A stretch of 64,000 nt of DNA from Clonostachys chloroleuca (GCA_037952775.1 JBANAY010000004.1:5828001-5892000); one strand, 5' to 3'. Counted from the first letter of the stretch, positions 43,803 to 55,956 are shown. Notes: generated by a model not told the origin, from the sequence alone. Translations and numbers: made by a program.

Positions 43803-44942
43803 ATGGTTTCCATCTACGAGATCTTGCCAATTGAACTCTTGGATTCAACTCTCGCCTTCCTCTCGTTGCCTGACCTCGAGGCATTCGCCCTCACCTCGAA
43901 GTACTCCCGCCAGGTCGCTCAGAACCGCCTCCAAATTCAGCGAGATCTATTCCGCCGAGCTTCAACTTTTAAAGTGGATGGATTCTGCGAGCTAGGGCCT
44001 GTTCCCTGGCTTGCGCCAGTAATCCAGGTTCTCCGTGAGCCATTCTTTGGAACCTACATCCAAAAGCTGGACACAGATGTCTTTTCAGCAGACAGGACAC
44101 TTGAAGTATGCCTGAAAGAGCGCCCCGGGAGTACTAGACGCGATTTTGTGCCTGATTCCGACTGGTCACTCCTTCTTCAGGCGGCCGAGAGATGCTTCAC
44201 CGACTGGTTCGATTATCCCGAGGCCCCAAGTTATCAGGAGGCGTTCTTCAACTGTATCGAGAATTTGGGGTCTTCGGCACTACTCGCCGTGTTGGCCTGC
44301 CATCTTCCCAATCTTCGGGTCCTCACACTCACTACCGCGTGCTATGGTGGCATGGTAGACCTCCCATGGTTTTTAGCGTTGGCTCAGCGCATTCATGTGA
44401 GACCAGACGGACCACTCCTCGGCTGTCAACCCTTTGCTCGTCTAGAGCATCTAAAGGGGGACTCATACAACGGCTTCTATGGCTTAGACTTCCAGTGCAT
44501 CGCTCCATTCATCGCACTCCCAAGTGTACGGTGGCTTGAAACGCCGCAGAACCAGGAACAGGGGTTTGACTGGCCAATCTACCTCCCTCGATCCAATATT
44601 AGAGAGATCGTGCTCGATGGGAGTTCGGTCCCGGAGCATGTCATCAGGGAGTTCGCTGCAGACGCCCTCAAAGGCCCCTGTGTCATCAGGCAAGCGTGGA
44701 CTGTAAGGAGAGATGGCGAAACGCCGGAGCCAACATGGAACCGACTGGAGATTCCTTTTGAAGGGGCCGAGGCGGAGGATCATATAGTAGAGTTCAGACA
44801 GGACAGAGATCCTTACATGGTACCATTCGGTGACATATGGTACTCGAAGATAGGATGGGAGGTCAAGGGTGGAGGAAGTCTGCTCGGGAACAGGCCAGTT
44901 CTGGACGTCGACGGGGGTTCCTGGCATACGCCAGAATACTAG
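43803..44942 (+). CDS. F-box protein
   Basis: Single exon, 379 residues, from the ATG in CCAGAATGG. The frame is open further upstream but without ATG. An F-box lies at 5-45: EILPIELLDSTLAFLSLPDL then EAFALTSKYSRQVA. The rest is not a clear LRR or WD repeat; it includes hydrophobic LLAVLACHLPNLRVLTLTT and several Trp-rich parts (PWFLALAQRI, RWLETPQNQ). It is likely an SCF substrate adaptor of unknown target. It is distinct from the F-box/LRR gene at 31079-32650. Confidence 0.8.
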   Translation: MVSIYEILPIELLDSTLAFLSLPDLEAFALTSKYSRQVAQNRLQIQRDLFRRASTFKVDGFCELGPVPWLAPVIQVLREPFFGTYIQKLDTDVFSADRTLEVCLKERPGSTRRDFVPDSDWSLLLQAAERCFTDWFDYPEAPSYQEAFFNCIENLGSSALLAVLACHLPNLRVLTLTTACYGGMVDLPWFLALAQRIHVRPDGPLLGCQPFARLEHLKGDSYNGFYGLDFQCIAPFIALPSVRWLETPQNQEQGFDWPIYLPRSNIREIVLDGSSVPEHVIREFAADALKGPCVIRQAWTVRRDGETPEPTWNRLEIPFEGAEAEDHIVEFRQDRDPYMVPFGDIWYSKIGWEVKGGGSLLGNRPVLDVDGGSWHTPEY

Positions 44943-45175
44943 AAATCATTGCATCTAGGTGGACTCTCAGTCAACTTTCAGCTTAATTTCTTTGTTTATT
45001 AGTCATGAGTTGAGTTACGTTCGAAATAATTCTTTAGCCATACAAATGCCCTCATTGTAAAGTTTGATGATTACCCTTCCATTATATTGTCATCAAACAC
45101 ACACAGCTTCGGCTCTTCCGTGTACGAGCGACCCTATGAGACACGTGAACGTAATGCCGTACTCAGCATGGCACT
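44943..45175. other. Convergent 3' flanks
   Basis: Between the F-box gene and the glycosyltransferase, which converge. Nothing was recognised. Confidence 0.4.
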
Positions 45176-46844
45176 CTACTTTCTCCAGATAGAATGTAGG
45201 TAGCGGAAGAAATCTCCACTGTGCGTCCATCCCAATTTTCCCAGTGCGAAACTCGCGCCCGTCGCCCCGAGGATGGTGACTGCTCCCACTGCCATGAGAT
45301 CCCAATTTCTAGCCCTGTACAATGGCATCCGCATATCTGCTGTCTGTAGATGCATCGGGCGTATCTCTTTGCCGTCTTGGTAGCGCAGCTCTGTGTCATA
45401 CATGAGTTCCTCGATGAGATCAGCGCCATGATGTTTCCGTCGTGACGCAATATGAGCAATGCGTTTGAGCCTGAGAACATTCCGCTCAAATAGACAATCC
45501 TTATCCTCAATAATATTTTTCGCCTTGGTATAAAGCTCCTCGGATGTGAATTGGAACTTATTGAGCGATTCGGCGACGCCGCCCCCAACAAGGCGTGCTG
45601 TGTTGGCAATCTGGTCTGAGAAGATGCCCATTGACAGCATCGGCTTTCCGTGATATAAGCCTTCGTTGGCGCTGGATCCGCCTCCGTGGGTATAGTAGAT
45701 ATTCACCGAGTCGTGATCAAGAATTGCACGCTGCGGGGCGAAGAATGGGAAGTAAAATTGTGAGTGCTTTCCTTCGACGAGATCACCAAACCGTAAAGTC
45801 TTTCCTTGGAGCTCGTATGTCTGGTTCATGTCCATGTCTTGGCGCCCACTCTTGCCCACTGCCCAGATTACACCATCAACCAACTCTTCTTCTAGGAGCC
45901 GGAGAACACCAGTCGTGATTTTGACGGTATCGGAGCTGGACAGAATGATATGAGTCCCTAACGCGATGTACATGACCTTGCTATGGCTGCTAAGGAAATT
46001 ATGGCAGACAGTATCCAGTGGTGGATATTCATCGCTTAGAATGGGGCCTATAGCCGAGCAGAGTGGTGGAAGGTCTTTGGGGATCTCCAGACCAAAGAAT
46101 GAGTTGATAAAAAGTAAATAGTCAGGTTTTGAAGGAGTCGGCAGATCATAGTTCACGCCCTCCTTACGTCGCATTCTTCTCGTCCAGCTAAAGAACTTGA
46201 GGATGTGAGGGAGGGCACGAACTATAACCCATTCGTTTTTGAAGCGTAGCCACATGGAAGCGTTTTCTGAGGTGAGTGTCCCGTCAAGCTGGAATCCGGG
46301 TTGACCTGGGATATAGGAACACGGCATCATCAGCATAGGCATTTGAGGCCAAACCATGGCAATCGGGACGTGATACTGCACGTGGATATCCTTGACCGCA
46401 TCGACGAAGAAGTCTCCGATCAACATATCAGGTCGTGCCGCTGGAGCTTGGTCCATGATCTTTTTTAACCCATGATAGGTCATTGGCCAAAAAGAATCGA
46501 ACATATACTTGGAGATCATGGAATTTCCCAGACCCTTAGACATGTCCCATTCGCGCATACGGAGATAATGGGCGTCCATTTGCTTCTCAGTAGGGCCAGG
46601 TCCCAGTGAATAGACGCGGGAGATGAATTCATAGCCTTTGGTCCATTTTTCTTGACCATCCAATGTTGCAAATTCTACGGCGTGGCCCCGATCAGCCAGC
46701 ACTTTGCCCAATTCAAGGACAGGTGCTGGATATCATCTGTCAGCAATTTTGATAGCTTTGAGGAAGTCACATTCACTCACCTGCGTGCGTATATCCTCCT
46801 GTTGTCACCACGAGCAAAATTCTCTTAGGCGGGTGGATTTCCAT
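45176..46844 (-). CDS. UDP-glycosyltransferase (GT1) with C-terminal membrane segment
   Basis: Two exons, 46844-46781 and 46725-45176; 537 residues. The 55-nt intron (GTGAGT to ATCCAG) joins VTTGGYTHA to APVLELGKVLADRGH in phase. The acceptor-side GGYTHA motif is typical. Near 330-395 the nucleotide-binding PSPG-like box reads FYFPFFAPQRAILDHDSV and continues IYYTHGGGSSANEGLYHGKP, with SDQIANTARLV after it. At about 490-515 LMAVGAVTILGATGASF is one hydrophobic segment, so the enzyme may be membrane-anchored. It should add a sugar from UDP-sugar to a small or lipid-like acceptor. No cleavable signal peptide is seen. The acceptor is unknown. Confidence 0.88.
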
Positions 46845-48446
46845 GGTGGCGATTGACTCAAATTGTGAAGAGTCCTGACCTCTTAACTCAACTAGATCAA
46901 TTCCCTCTCCCGACCGCGAAGATTATAAGTGGTATGATATTCGGGGTTCGGAATTCATGCGAATGCGTCACGTCGTGGATTCTGCCCTTCCGAAGAAATG
47001 TCTAGCCGGGATTCGGGAAATCATGGGTCGGGTTTAATTTGGGTTGTTTGTTTTCATTGATAGCGAATCTACAAATGGTGTGAATACTTCTCGTTGTATG
47101 CCAATTCAACAAAACAAGATTCGATTCTCGTCTTGCACTGAAAGAGGCCGGAAGGAACGGAGCCAGGAGATCAAGAGCACTCACCTCCATTCGTAAGTTG
47201 AAGACAGGCTGGGCACGGCTTGGCTGCAGGCCAGCTTATCAGAAGAAGAGCTTACGTTTCTGGTTAATTAGAAGGGTGGAGAAGAGAAAATAATCGATGA
47301 ATAAAGTCCCTAACGAGCAAAGTCCCTAATGAGGTCATCAGCAGCTCCTCATCACCTAAGAATCAGACAAACAATTGATTACATGGTTGGCTACGGCGAT
47401 GAGCCTCGCCCCTACGCAATAGCCTCTCAAGTACTATATTTGATACAAAAGGACACATTACATTTTCTATGATTTTCTATTCTTGACATCATAAGTTCAA
47501 CTGTGCCACATCACAATGCAGTTTGGCTGAGGTAGTAGCCATTGTCTCATTCAATTGACCAACTGCATGAATGCTCAATAACAGCTTTTGGCTCTTGTCA
47601 TGGGACGATGCATTTCTTTAGGTGTTGTTGGTTTGTGTGCGTTGATGGGCCGGTTTATTTTTAAGCCATCCATGAGTGTTATCAAGGACATACATATGCA
47701 CTGGCATCACCAACGTCTAAAAGCTAGAAAACAATAAAATAGCGCCATGGGTGTTGCTTCTGAATACCAGCTGCATACTATGCCTGAGCCAACCGGCTGG
47801 AAGGATTCGGTTGGTGCCGTGCAACATCAAGGGACGGCGGGCCTTGCTTGGTGTTGCGTGTGCCAACTGCAGCTGTCTGTCTAATTTTAGGGGCCGCCGC
47901 AACAAGGCACAACAATTATTAGTGCTGGGAGCATTAAAATATTAATCAGAGGGCTCCTTGTGCGAGCGGTTGGGGCGCTGACCACAAACTGGGGCACTGC
48001 CAACATCCTCCGGAACAGGCAACTCCCATCTTCTAATACAACGGCTGGGGATTGCGAATCGTAATATCAGCGCCCCTGATCAATTGCGGAATCTGCCCAC
48101 TGCGGGCTAGCGCTGACCGCGTGTGGAAGGCGATGCTGGTCGGCAGGGGACTTCGGGGCCCAACGTATGAGAAGGAGGATCCATTTGCGAAAGGATTCAC
48201 AGGCTTACTAGCCGTGATGCTATATTTAGCAGCACGCGCTTGGATCTTCAACTTTATATATAGACCGGTGCCGAAAGAGACATATATATCACATCTTTCC
48301 TCCGCCCCGTAGCTCACCGCTCGTCTCGATCATCCACCGATCACATTACAACAGAGCCTGTCTACGTGCTTCGTAATCTCCACCATTTAATCAATTTTCT
48401 TAAGTCGCGGTCCAACCGATCAATCACATCTACTGCCACTTTCAAA
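46845..48446. other. Gene-poor 1.6 kb; promoter of the acidic repeat gene
   Basis: The left end is the promoter of the glycosyltransferase, with a minus-strand CACTTATAATC near 46925. AAAGTCCCTAA[CT]GAG occurs twice near 47304-47334. At about 48255 TTTATATATAGACC is a TATA box for the secreted acidic repeat protein. No gene was recognised between them. Confidence 0.5.
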
Positions 48447-48986
48447 ATGGTCGCCATCAAGCAACTCAGCGCCGCCGCCCTTGTTGGGTTTGGTCTTTTC
48501 AGCCAGGTTCTCGCCAACCCCAGCGATGCCGCACAAGACCTCGCTGCCAGAGCCGAGGGAGCCGAGGTGGCTTCCGAGGTTTTCGCCCGTGACCCCGCTC
48601 TCGAAGTTGAGCGAGCTATCGAGGAGGACCTGAGCGAGCGCGATCTTGAAGAACTGGAGGAGCGCGACCTTGATGAGTTCCTCGACGAGCGTGACCTCGA
48701 GGACATTCTCGACGAGCGCGATCTTGAGGAGCTTCTTGACGAGCGTGATCTTGAGGAGCTCCTAGACGAGCGTGATCTCGAGGAGCTCCTGGCCGAACGA
48801 GACTTCGAGGACTACCTGGACGAGAGAGCTTTCGAGGACGAGTTGGAGGAGAGAGATTTCGACGATGAGCTTGAGGAGAGAGACTACGATGAGGAGCTCG
48901 AGGAGCGAGACTTCGAGGAGGAGCTGGAGGAGAGAGACTTCGAGGAGGAGCTTGAGGAGAGAGATGTTGAGGAGGACTTGGAGTAA
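48447..48986 (+). CDS. Secreted acidic decapeptide-repeat protein
   Basis: Single exon, 179 residues. Residues 1-23 are a signal peptide (MVAIKQLSAAALVGFGLFSQVLA) followed by a short region containing RAEGAEVASEVFARD. The rest is about thirteen copies of a unit of nine or ten residues: ERDLEELLD in the first half, ERDFEEELE in the second, plus variants such as ERDYDEELE and ERAFEDELE. It contains no Cys and no KR or RR Kex2 sites after the pre-region. The repeat is very acidic, with a probable helical heptad-like character. It is not a recognised family. The strong TATA and leader suggest good expression. No tailoring enzymes such as UstY/DUF3328 genes are next to it, so it is not an obvious ribosomal-peptide precursor. 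The role might be in the wall, at the host surface or in metal binding. Confidence 0.82.
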   Translation: MVAIKQLSAAALVGFGLFSQVLANPSDAAQDLAARAEGAEVASEVFARDPALEVERAIEEDLSERDLEELEERDLDEFLDERDLEDILDERDLEELLDERDLEELLDERDLEELLAERDFEDYLDERAFEDELEERDFDDELEERDYDEELEERDFEEELEERDFEEELEERDVEEDLE

Positions 48987-49459
48987 GGGGACTGGATCAG
49001 AGCTAGGAAGTTGGACGTCTACTTTCCTGTTTCCAAGTTTTTCTTAATTCTTGCAGCCTGAAGCGTTATTGTGCATTTGTTAGAAAAATCAATCACCACC
49101 TAAACACTGAACAGAGCGCGATTCATCACTGAATAATGTAAAGCATGCCCACAGAGTGACCAACCTAGCGGGAGTAGTTAACATCATTATAATTCTCGAT
49201 ATCACAGCTGGGCCGTTGCCCACAAACTAATGGCTGCATAATGAATAATTGAGCTTTCCACAGGCCAAGAGATCCCTAAAGTTCTGGGGGCCTACTTAAC
49301 GCAATCTATAAGATTGCTTCGCGAATTAATTGGCAGAATATTTTTTTTCCTATGAACCTTAAAGTCGCTTTGTAGGAGTTCCACCTGATTGGTGATCATT
49401 GACTTTCGCACCCTTCTAATTGCTTGCAGGCTTCGGGCCAATATCTCAACCTCCAGACT
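48987..49459. other. Intergenic left of the transposon
   Basis: 3' flank of the repeat gene; nothing recognised up to the TA target site at 49460-49461. Confidence 0.45.
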
Positions 49460-49461
49460 TA

Positions 49462-49503
49462 AGTTCCAACCCTAGTCAACCGAACACCCCCTCAACCGAA
49501 CAC
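49462..49503. repeat. Left terminal inverted repeat of the Fot1/pogo element
   Basis: Starts AGTTCCAACCCTAGTCAACC, is about 42 bases long and is preceded by the TA target site (49460-49461). Matches the right end except for one C in a C run. Confidence 0.92.
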
Positions 49504-49603
49504 TTTTTTTTCCATCCACACTCGCGTTACCTTCCTTCAATTTACGCGATATCTTTACTAATTCTTATCCAATTTAATTGATTTATATATCATTGAACTC
49601 GCA

Positions 49604-51199
49604 ATGAAAAACTACACAGAAGACGCACTTCAACGGGCGATTTCGGCCAATAATGAGGGTATGGGCCTGCGTAAGGCTGCGAAGCTCTGGGGTATCCCAT
49701 TGACTACATTGTACGACCGTATCAACGGCAGCAAGCCACGCAGAGTAATCGCAGAAGCCCGTCAACACCTCTCAGCGAAGCAGGAAAGGGATCTCGTCGG
49801 GTGGGTATTAACTCAAGACTCTATCGGCAATGCTCCTTCGCATAGCCAGGTTATTGCGATAGCCTTATCATTGCTCCCGGCTTCAGACCCTCCAGCGCGT
49901 CTTGGAAAGCACTGGTTGGAGGGCTTCTTGAGACGGCACCCGGAAATCAAGACATTACGAGGCAAGCGAATTGACCTCCTTCGCGTTAATGGGGCTACAA
50001 CTGATCGGGTCAAGGATTTCTTTACAATAATGAACAATCCGGCTATCAAACTCATCGCTCCAGGAGACCGTTGGAATATAGATGAAGCCGGTATTATGGA
50101 GGGAGTCAGAGGCAACGGGCTGGTACTTGGATCGTCAAGGAAGCGATATACCCTCCTACAACAGTCAGGATTGCGGGATTTGATAACTGCTGTTGAATCT
50201 ATTAATGCCCTAGGTCGGGCTCTTCCTCCCCTTTGCATCTTCCAAGGGAAGTGGGTTCAACGGTAGTGGTTTCCTCCTGAAGTTGAACCGTATAAGGAGT
50301 GGTTTTTTACAGCTTCTGCAACAGGCTGGACTAATAACGAGATCGCTCTTGCATGGCTAGACCTAATCTTCATCCCGTTGACGAAGCCCGAGACGAAGAG
50401 GCCTAGGCTGCTTATCCTTGATGGCCACGGAAGTCATACAACCGATGAATTTATGATCAGATGCTTCCAGAATGATATATTCCTTCTTTTCCTGCCGTCG
50501 CATTCATCGCATGTTTTACAGCCGCTTGACCTCTCAGTCTTTTCGCCGATAAAGAGAGCCTATCGCGATGAGCTTGCGAAGAAGGATATTCTAATTGATT
50601 CCTCGCCAATTAGCAAGATGACCTTCCTAGAGTGTTATTACAAGGCTCGATTAGTTGGTCTAACAGCTATGAATATTCGCTCCGGCTGGAAGGTATCCGG
50701 CTTGTGGCTAGTTAATATTACAAAGCCGCTGATGAGTCCGTATATATTACAGCCGCTCATAGGACCCTTCCGGGTACCCTCACCTCCCTCAACTCCTCCA
50801 AGGGCCGGGATGAAGCGTAAAGATGATTATAAATATTATATCTCAACGCCTAAGGGCAGCTACCAGGTCCGGAAGATCATTCGTGATTTTATCGATGACA
50901 AGCAAATCGATCCACCGATGAGACTGCTATTCCGGAAGATTTGCAAGGGTCTTGACGAGCAACAAGTGAAGATATCAATTAACACAGCGAAGATCACGCA
51001 ATTAGAGAGGCAAAATGAGATGCTCAGGCCGAAAAAACGGGCTCGATTGCTTCCTAATCCAAATAGCAAGTTCGCAACAGTTGAACAGCTAGCTGAACAA
51101 GCTGACCGGTACACTGCGATCCCAGATGAGATAGAGGCACCAGATGAATTAGAAAATTATATCTTTGAAGAGCTATGCTTTGTCTGGCAACTTGAATAG
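49604..51199 (+). pseudogene. Fot1/pogo transposase with one in-frame TAG
   Basis: One frame from ATG to stop, 531 codons, with a TAG at 50264-50266 after GKWVQR; the next codons read WFPPEVEPYKEW, so the frame and family continue. N terminus: DALQRAISANNEGMGLRKAA is a Psq-type helix-turn-helix. RRHPEIKTLRGKRIDLLRVN is the CENP-B/Tc5-type DNA-binding region. The DDE core shows WNIDEAGIMEG (first Asp), LILDGHGSHTTDEF (second Asp) and SHVLQPLDLSVFSPIKRAY (third Asp). The stop may come from a CAG/CAA-to-TAG C-to-T change, as RIP would give, but this is one site only. If the codon is not suppressed, the element is non-autonomous. Confidence 0.9.
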
Positions 51200-51270
51200 C
51201 TTCTCTTTTGAATATCTATTGAATTAACGTTGCTGTGTTGATTTTTAAATCTATCGCGATTTTCATCTTG

Positions 51271-51313
51271 GTGTTCGGTTGAGGGGGGTGTTCGGTTGAC
51301 TAGGGTTGGAACT
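51271..51313. repeat. Right terminal inverted repeat of the Fot1/pogo element
   Basis: Ends GACTAGGGTTGGAACT and is followed by TA (51314-51315); one base longer than the left repeat because of a longer G run. Confidence 0.92.
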
Positions 51314-51315
51314 TA

Positions 51316-53998
51316 TGCGATTTGCATAGAATCAAGATACGTTGTATCATAAATGTAGCCATTTCTTGTATTTCAGCAGCCGAGCAGGTCCCGTCAGGGG
51401 TGGGAACTGACTGGATAGAGATGATCTCGGATAGAAATGCTGGGCAAATCGAAAGTGTATCCCGCCAAAAATAACGACGTCGCACCACCATTCTTCAATT
51501 TTTTCATAACCAGAGCTAATTTAATAACATGAAGACTTATACAACACGAGAGAAAAGTACTCGTTCTAGGTTCTGAGAGTATACGCGACCCAAGGGCCTA
51601 TAGGTTCTTTCTAGCTAGCACTCAGTAGTTTATATTGGACTCTTTCAATTCAATGCCTAAAAACTTCCTGTAAATATAAATCCTGAAATTCCTATTATAA
51701 AACAAGCGACACGTGGGAGGCTAAGAAATGGGGCGTCAACAAACCGGGAAAAGATCTCACCAGTGGGGGATGAGACAACTTTCTTCTTTCCTAGATTCTT
51801 GTATCGGCACTCTACTCGAAAGATCTCTCGATGACCTTCGGCTCAAGCGAAAAGTCAGCCAAATTGTACACTAGGTCTATTTTTACGTCTCTTCTCCCAC
51901 TTTTACACCTGAATAGTGTTACAACGTTCGTTCCTAGTTTTCTGTACCGTCCGCCCGTGTCTAATTTTTCTTTGAAGCAGATGTTATCGGAAAATTTTGA
52001 AGGCTTTCAGATTAGATTGCTTTATCTCTATGGTATTTACAACTTCTGTGGTGGTAGAAAGCGATTGGGATTCTACTCCTCTTGAGGAGGTAGGTCCTCG
52101 ACACAGCAAGCCCATCATGAGCTGCTCGCTCAGGTACCTCGCAATTGTGTACTTTTTACCACTCTCCTTAAATGTATGCACATATCATACATGCCGAACA
52201 ATAAAATCTAAATCAATAGCATCATCGACGTACGCAATATGATGTCTTTTTTTTTCTCCCAACATCGTTCGTATAAATAGTTGATGCGACCGTTATAACC
52301 GCCTGTAACCCATGAATGTAGCCATATATTCATAGTCCTATTCTGCATCTAACCGTTGGGTGCAACAGCCATTAATCCAGGCCTTTCCAGATGCTCCAAT
52401 GTTGGCCACCACTCGCCCAAATCCATCAAAAAGAGAACAGATGAATAATCAGGCTTCCCCCAAACTTAAATGCCTCACTGTACACCCGGGAATTGCTCGT
52501 CCATGGTGCTCAGCGGGTCCGCTATGTCGCAATGACACCCCGCTATCCCCTGACCGCGATTCACGCACTGAATCAGTGGGCTCTAGAAAATCCCGACGCT
52601 GAAAAGTACCCGTACTGAATTGTCCAATGGCCTCTGTGTTCCGGTAGGCAAGGGCGGGTCGAAGAGGCCGGAGGTCCACCATTGATGGGCTTGGCTCGGG
52701 ACAAGGCCGCAGATATCGGCGAGATGTTGGACTTCTTCTGACATTCAGAGATAAGAAAGGCAGAGACAGATTGAAGAAAAGCGTCCTATCTTAGCTTTTG
52801 GTGAACCATTCCGGCATTATTATACTTTATTGCAATGCATAATCTTATGGACAGGTACGATTCCCATCATTTCATTGGTTGTGAACCTTGTTTGCCGCTA
52901 CGATTCGCCAAATACAACCAATCTTTAGATTAGCTGGTCACCCAAGGTTATTATTAATACCGGGCCTAGAATCGTCTGGAGAACGCATATTTCAGGGCCG
53001 TGCTCAACAAGACGTAGCCTCCGACCCGTTTTTCGAACACAGGAGTGTCTGGGGAAAGAGAACCGAGGGCGAACGTGGCCGGGGAACGAACCATGAGGGG
53101 ATTTCTCTCCCATAAGAATTTTTCATCGAAACATCGATGACTGCCCACTATCAGTGCGAGAATTACAGATGCATGAAACAGAGCCACTTTTTCATTGCCA
53201 GCCAGCATGGGCCCTCTGTCATTCGCGCCTTATGTTGACGAGCCCGTGGAGCAGATCTCTAGCCATTACCTAATATGACAAACAGGAACCACATCACGCC
53301 GAAATGCAAACACGTTGTGAATCCCGTTGTCAGACTGAGGCCTGCCGCTTTGGCTTGGGGGCCTCGCTAGCAGAATTTGCCGCCTGTCATTTGGAACATC
53401 CTGAGTGTTCGCCAATGCTGGAGGTGGTTGGGTCGGCATCAATATCCTGCGGACGCATTCGTCACGAAGGTGACACATCCGGCCAAACTTACACTTTTGA
53501 GTTACTTTTACAACACAGACTAGGTTTCGTCCATTGGATAAAACGCGCTTCCTAAAACAAAGGATGGTTGTTTTTTGTATCCACACTGGCCTCAGTCCAT
53601 CCAGAAAGTTCCTGACCCCAACGGTTTGCTCTCTTGACGTAAGAGAAACCAGTCCTCCTCGACTAGCCAACTGGACGAAGCAGGGGGACCGATGCAGATC
53701 TATTACATATAGATGTCCGTAGATGTACTATTAGGATGACATGATTATAATCGATGCAGAAACACCGACTTACGCGGGGCCCCAATTCCCCACGTCTACT
53801 TGGTTGTATGGAGCTATCCTGCGTTACCCTCTTAAGCTTTACGTTTCTTATCTAGCCGCCTGGCCCTCTTCTTTTTTCCTTTTCTCTTCCCCTCCTTCTT
53901 CTCCTTTTCTTCTCTACATCCTTCACTTGGAATCAGTGTCTCTCTTCCATACCAAGACACTACTCCCAGGTGAACAGAATCTTCATACAACAGACAAG
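51316..53998. other. Gene-poor 2.7 kb
   Basis: No gene was recognised right of the transposon. Several short frames near 52380-52680 and 52890-53550 lack motifs. A long pyrimidine-rich leader (CTCTTCTTTTTTCCTTTTC near 53867) precedes the amino-acid permease, suggesting its promoter and 5' leader. Confidence 0.5.
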
Positions 53999-55956
53999 AT
54001 GGCAACTGGAGATGATGAAAAGCCCGACATCAAGGACATTGAAAATGTTCTGGCCGAATCCGGCAATCAGAATGAGCTGAAGCGTGACTTCAAGCCTCAC
54101 CAGGTCTTCATGTTCAGTATCGCCTGCGCCATCGGAACAGGCCTGGTCATCAGCACTGGAACATCTCTCGTCCGCGGTGGACCTGGAAGTACCCTCATTG
54201 CCTACCTCCTCATTGGTGCCGCCGTCTTCTTCGTCATGACCTCCCTCGGCGAGATGGCCGCCTTCTTGCCTATGAATAAAGGATTCAGCGGTTACGCCAG
54301 CCGCATGATTGATCCGGCGCTAGGGTATGATTCGCCTTTGATTTGAAGTAGATATGAGGTACTGACAGATTCTCGCACCATAGATTTGCAACAGGTTGGA
54401 ATTACTTCTTGAAGTATATTGTGTCGACACCGGCAAACTTGACTGCTTGCGGTCTGATTATTCAGTACTGGCGACCCGACTTGAACGTGGCCATTTGGGT
54501 CACTGTCTTCGGCGTCCTGGTCATCCTCACCAACGTAAGTTAGCACAGGCATTCCCCGTCCAGGCAACCAGGATTTCCATCTTACCATGGCTGTTTCTAG
54601 GTTATTCATGTTCGCCATTTTGGTGAGCTACAATTCTGGCTGAGCATCGCCAAAGTCGCCATCATGGCCGTCCTCATTGTCGGGTGCTTGGTTGTCGCTC
54701 TCGGTGGCGCACCCAGCCATAAGCGAACTGGATTCACCTACTGGAACGACCCAGGTGCTTTCGCACACTATCTTGCCGATGGTCCCAAAGGCCAATTCCT
54801 CGGCTGGTGGGCAGCCATGGTGAAGACTTGCTTCGCGTATACTGGTACCGAGGTTGTAGGTATGACATTCGGAGAGACTCCTAACCCTCGAAAGAATATC
54901 CCAAGGGCTGTGAAGCAAACCTTCTACCGAATCGTCGTCTTCTACATTCTCAGTGTCATTGTTCTTGGCATGTGCGTGCCATACAACGACCCCGAGCTGC
55001 TTGCCGCCACCAAGAAGTCCACAAGCGGAGGTATGATTCCTCGCTCAACTCAATTGTCACAACAGCGTCTAATTTATTTGTATAGCTGCTTCTCCTTTTG
55101 TCGTTGCCTTTAATCTGGGGGGCGTCAGAGCCATGGGTGATTTTGTCAACGCCAGTCTCCTTGTTTTCACATTTAGTGCTGCCAGTACCGGTAAGAAACT
55201 CAGTGCGAAATATCAGGCCAATGCGATCAGGTTCTAACTCGTCTCAATGTTCAGACATATACTGTTCTTCCCGATCCATTTATGGTCTCGCCAAGGATGG
55301 GCAGGCCCCAAAAATCTTCGCCAAGGCGCTCGAGAACGGCACTCCGTTGTGGGCCATTGCCATTTCCTCGGTTTTCGTTGCTCTGGGCTACATGAATGCC
55401 AGCAAGGATGCCGGCCAAGTCTTCGATTATCTCGTCAGTCTCATCACCATCTTTGCCATCCTTAACTGGATCGCTATCCTCACCTCTTACCTGGGCTTCC
55501 GACGCGCAATCAAGGCCCAAGGCATCAGTGTCGAGTCGCTTCCATTTGTTGGATGGCTCCAGCCCTACGGTGCATACTACTCTTTGTTTATTTCGCTCTT
55601 GGTTCTCGTTTTCAGCGGTAAGTCCTTCTCCTTGGTTGTATCTCGAGAGGCGTCACGAGGCAAGCTGGTGTCTAAATTGTGAAAACTTGGCTAATGACTT
55701 GCGCTTCTTAGGATATGATGCTTTCATCCCCACCTTCAAGGTTGACCAGTTTATTCTCAAGTATTTGGGAACAGTTATTTTCGTTGGCAATGTTGTCGTC
55801 TGGAAGTTAGTCAAGAAGACCAAAATTCATCGTCCAGAGGACGTGGATTTGGTGACTGGCCGACGACAGTTTGAGGAAGTCGAGACCACAGATGACCATA
55901 GATGGAACGAGAGCTGGTGGAAGAATGTAGGTGCAAAACTCAGGCTGAGGAAGTAA
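53999..55956 (+). CDS. Amino-acid permease (APC/YAT family)
   Basis: Six exons: 53999-54324, 54384-54534, 54601-55030, 55086-55190, 55255-55617 and 55712-55956; 539 residues. All introns are short, GT-AG and in phase. The start follows a pyrimidine-rich leader. The cytosolic N tail ends FKPHQVFMFSIACAIGTGLV, the first membrane segment of fungal yeast-amino-acid transporters. Further landmarks are GWNYFLKYIVSTPANLTA, ETPNPRKNIPRAVKQTF and the RSIYGLAKDGQAPKIFAK loop. About 12 membrane segments in all. It should import amino acids by proton symport at the plasma membrane; specificity is not clear. A Zn2Cys6 regulator lies 600 bases downstream on the same strand. Confidence 0.92.

Larger units (their letters stand above)
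49462..51313 (+). mobile_element. Fot1/pogo DNA transposon, complete with TIRs and TA duplication
   Basis: 1852 bases bounded by about 42-base inverted repeats and flanked by TA (49460-49461 and 51314-51315), as for Tc1/mariner-superfamily elements. It holds one transposase reading frame in the sense direction. The TIRs differ at one position only (five versus six C), suggesting a fairly young insertion. The single stop in the transposase would block autonomy unless it is read through. It interrupts no recognised gene. Confidence 0.95.

Noticed and set aside
48362..48706. Ser/Arg-rich minus-strand frame opposite the acidic repeat gene
   Set aside because: It is a shadow of the repeat, with low-complexity RSRS and no promoter.
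48447..48986. Ribosomal-peptide (dikaritin-like) precursor
   Set aside because: No KR/RR cleavage sites between units and no UstY/DUF3328 or peptidase genes beside it; the repeat is acidic and helical rather than a core peptide.
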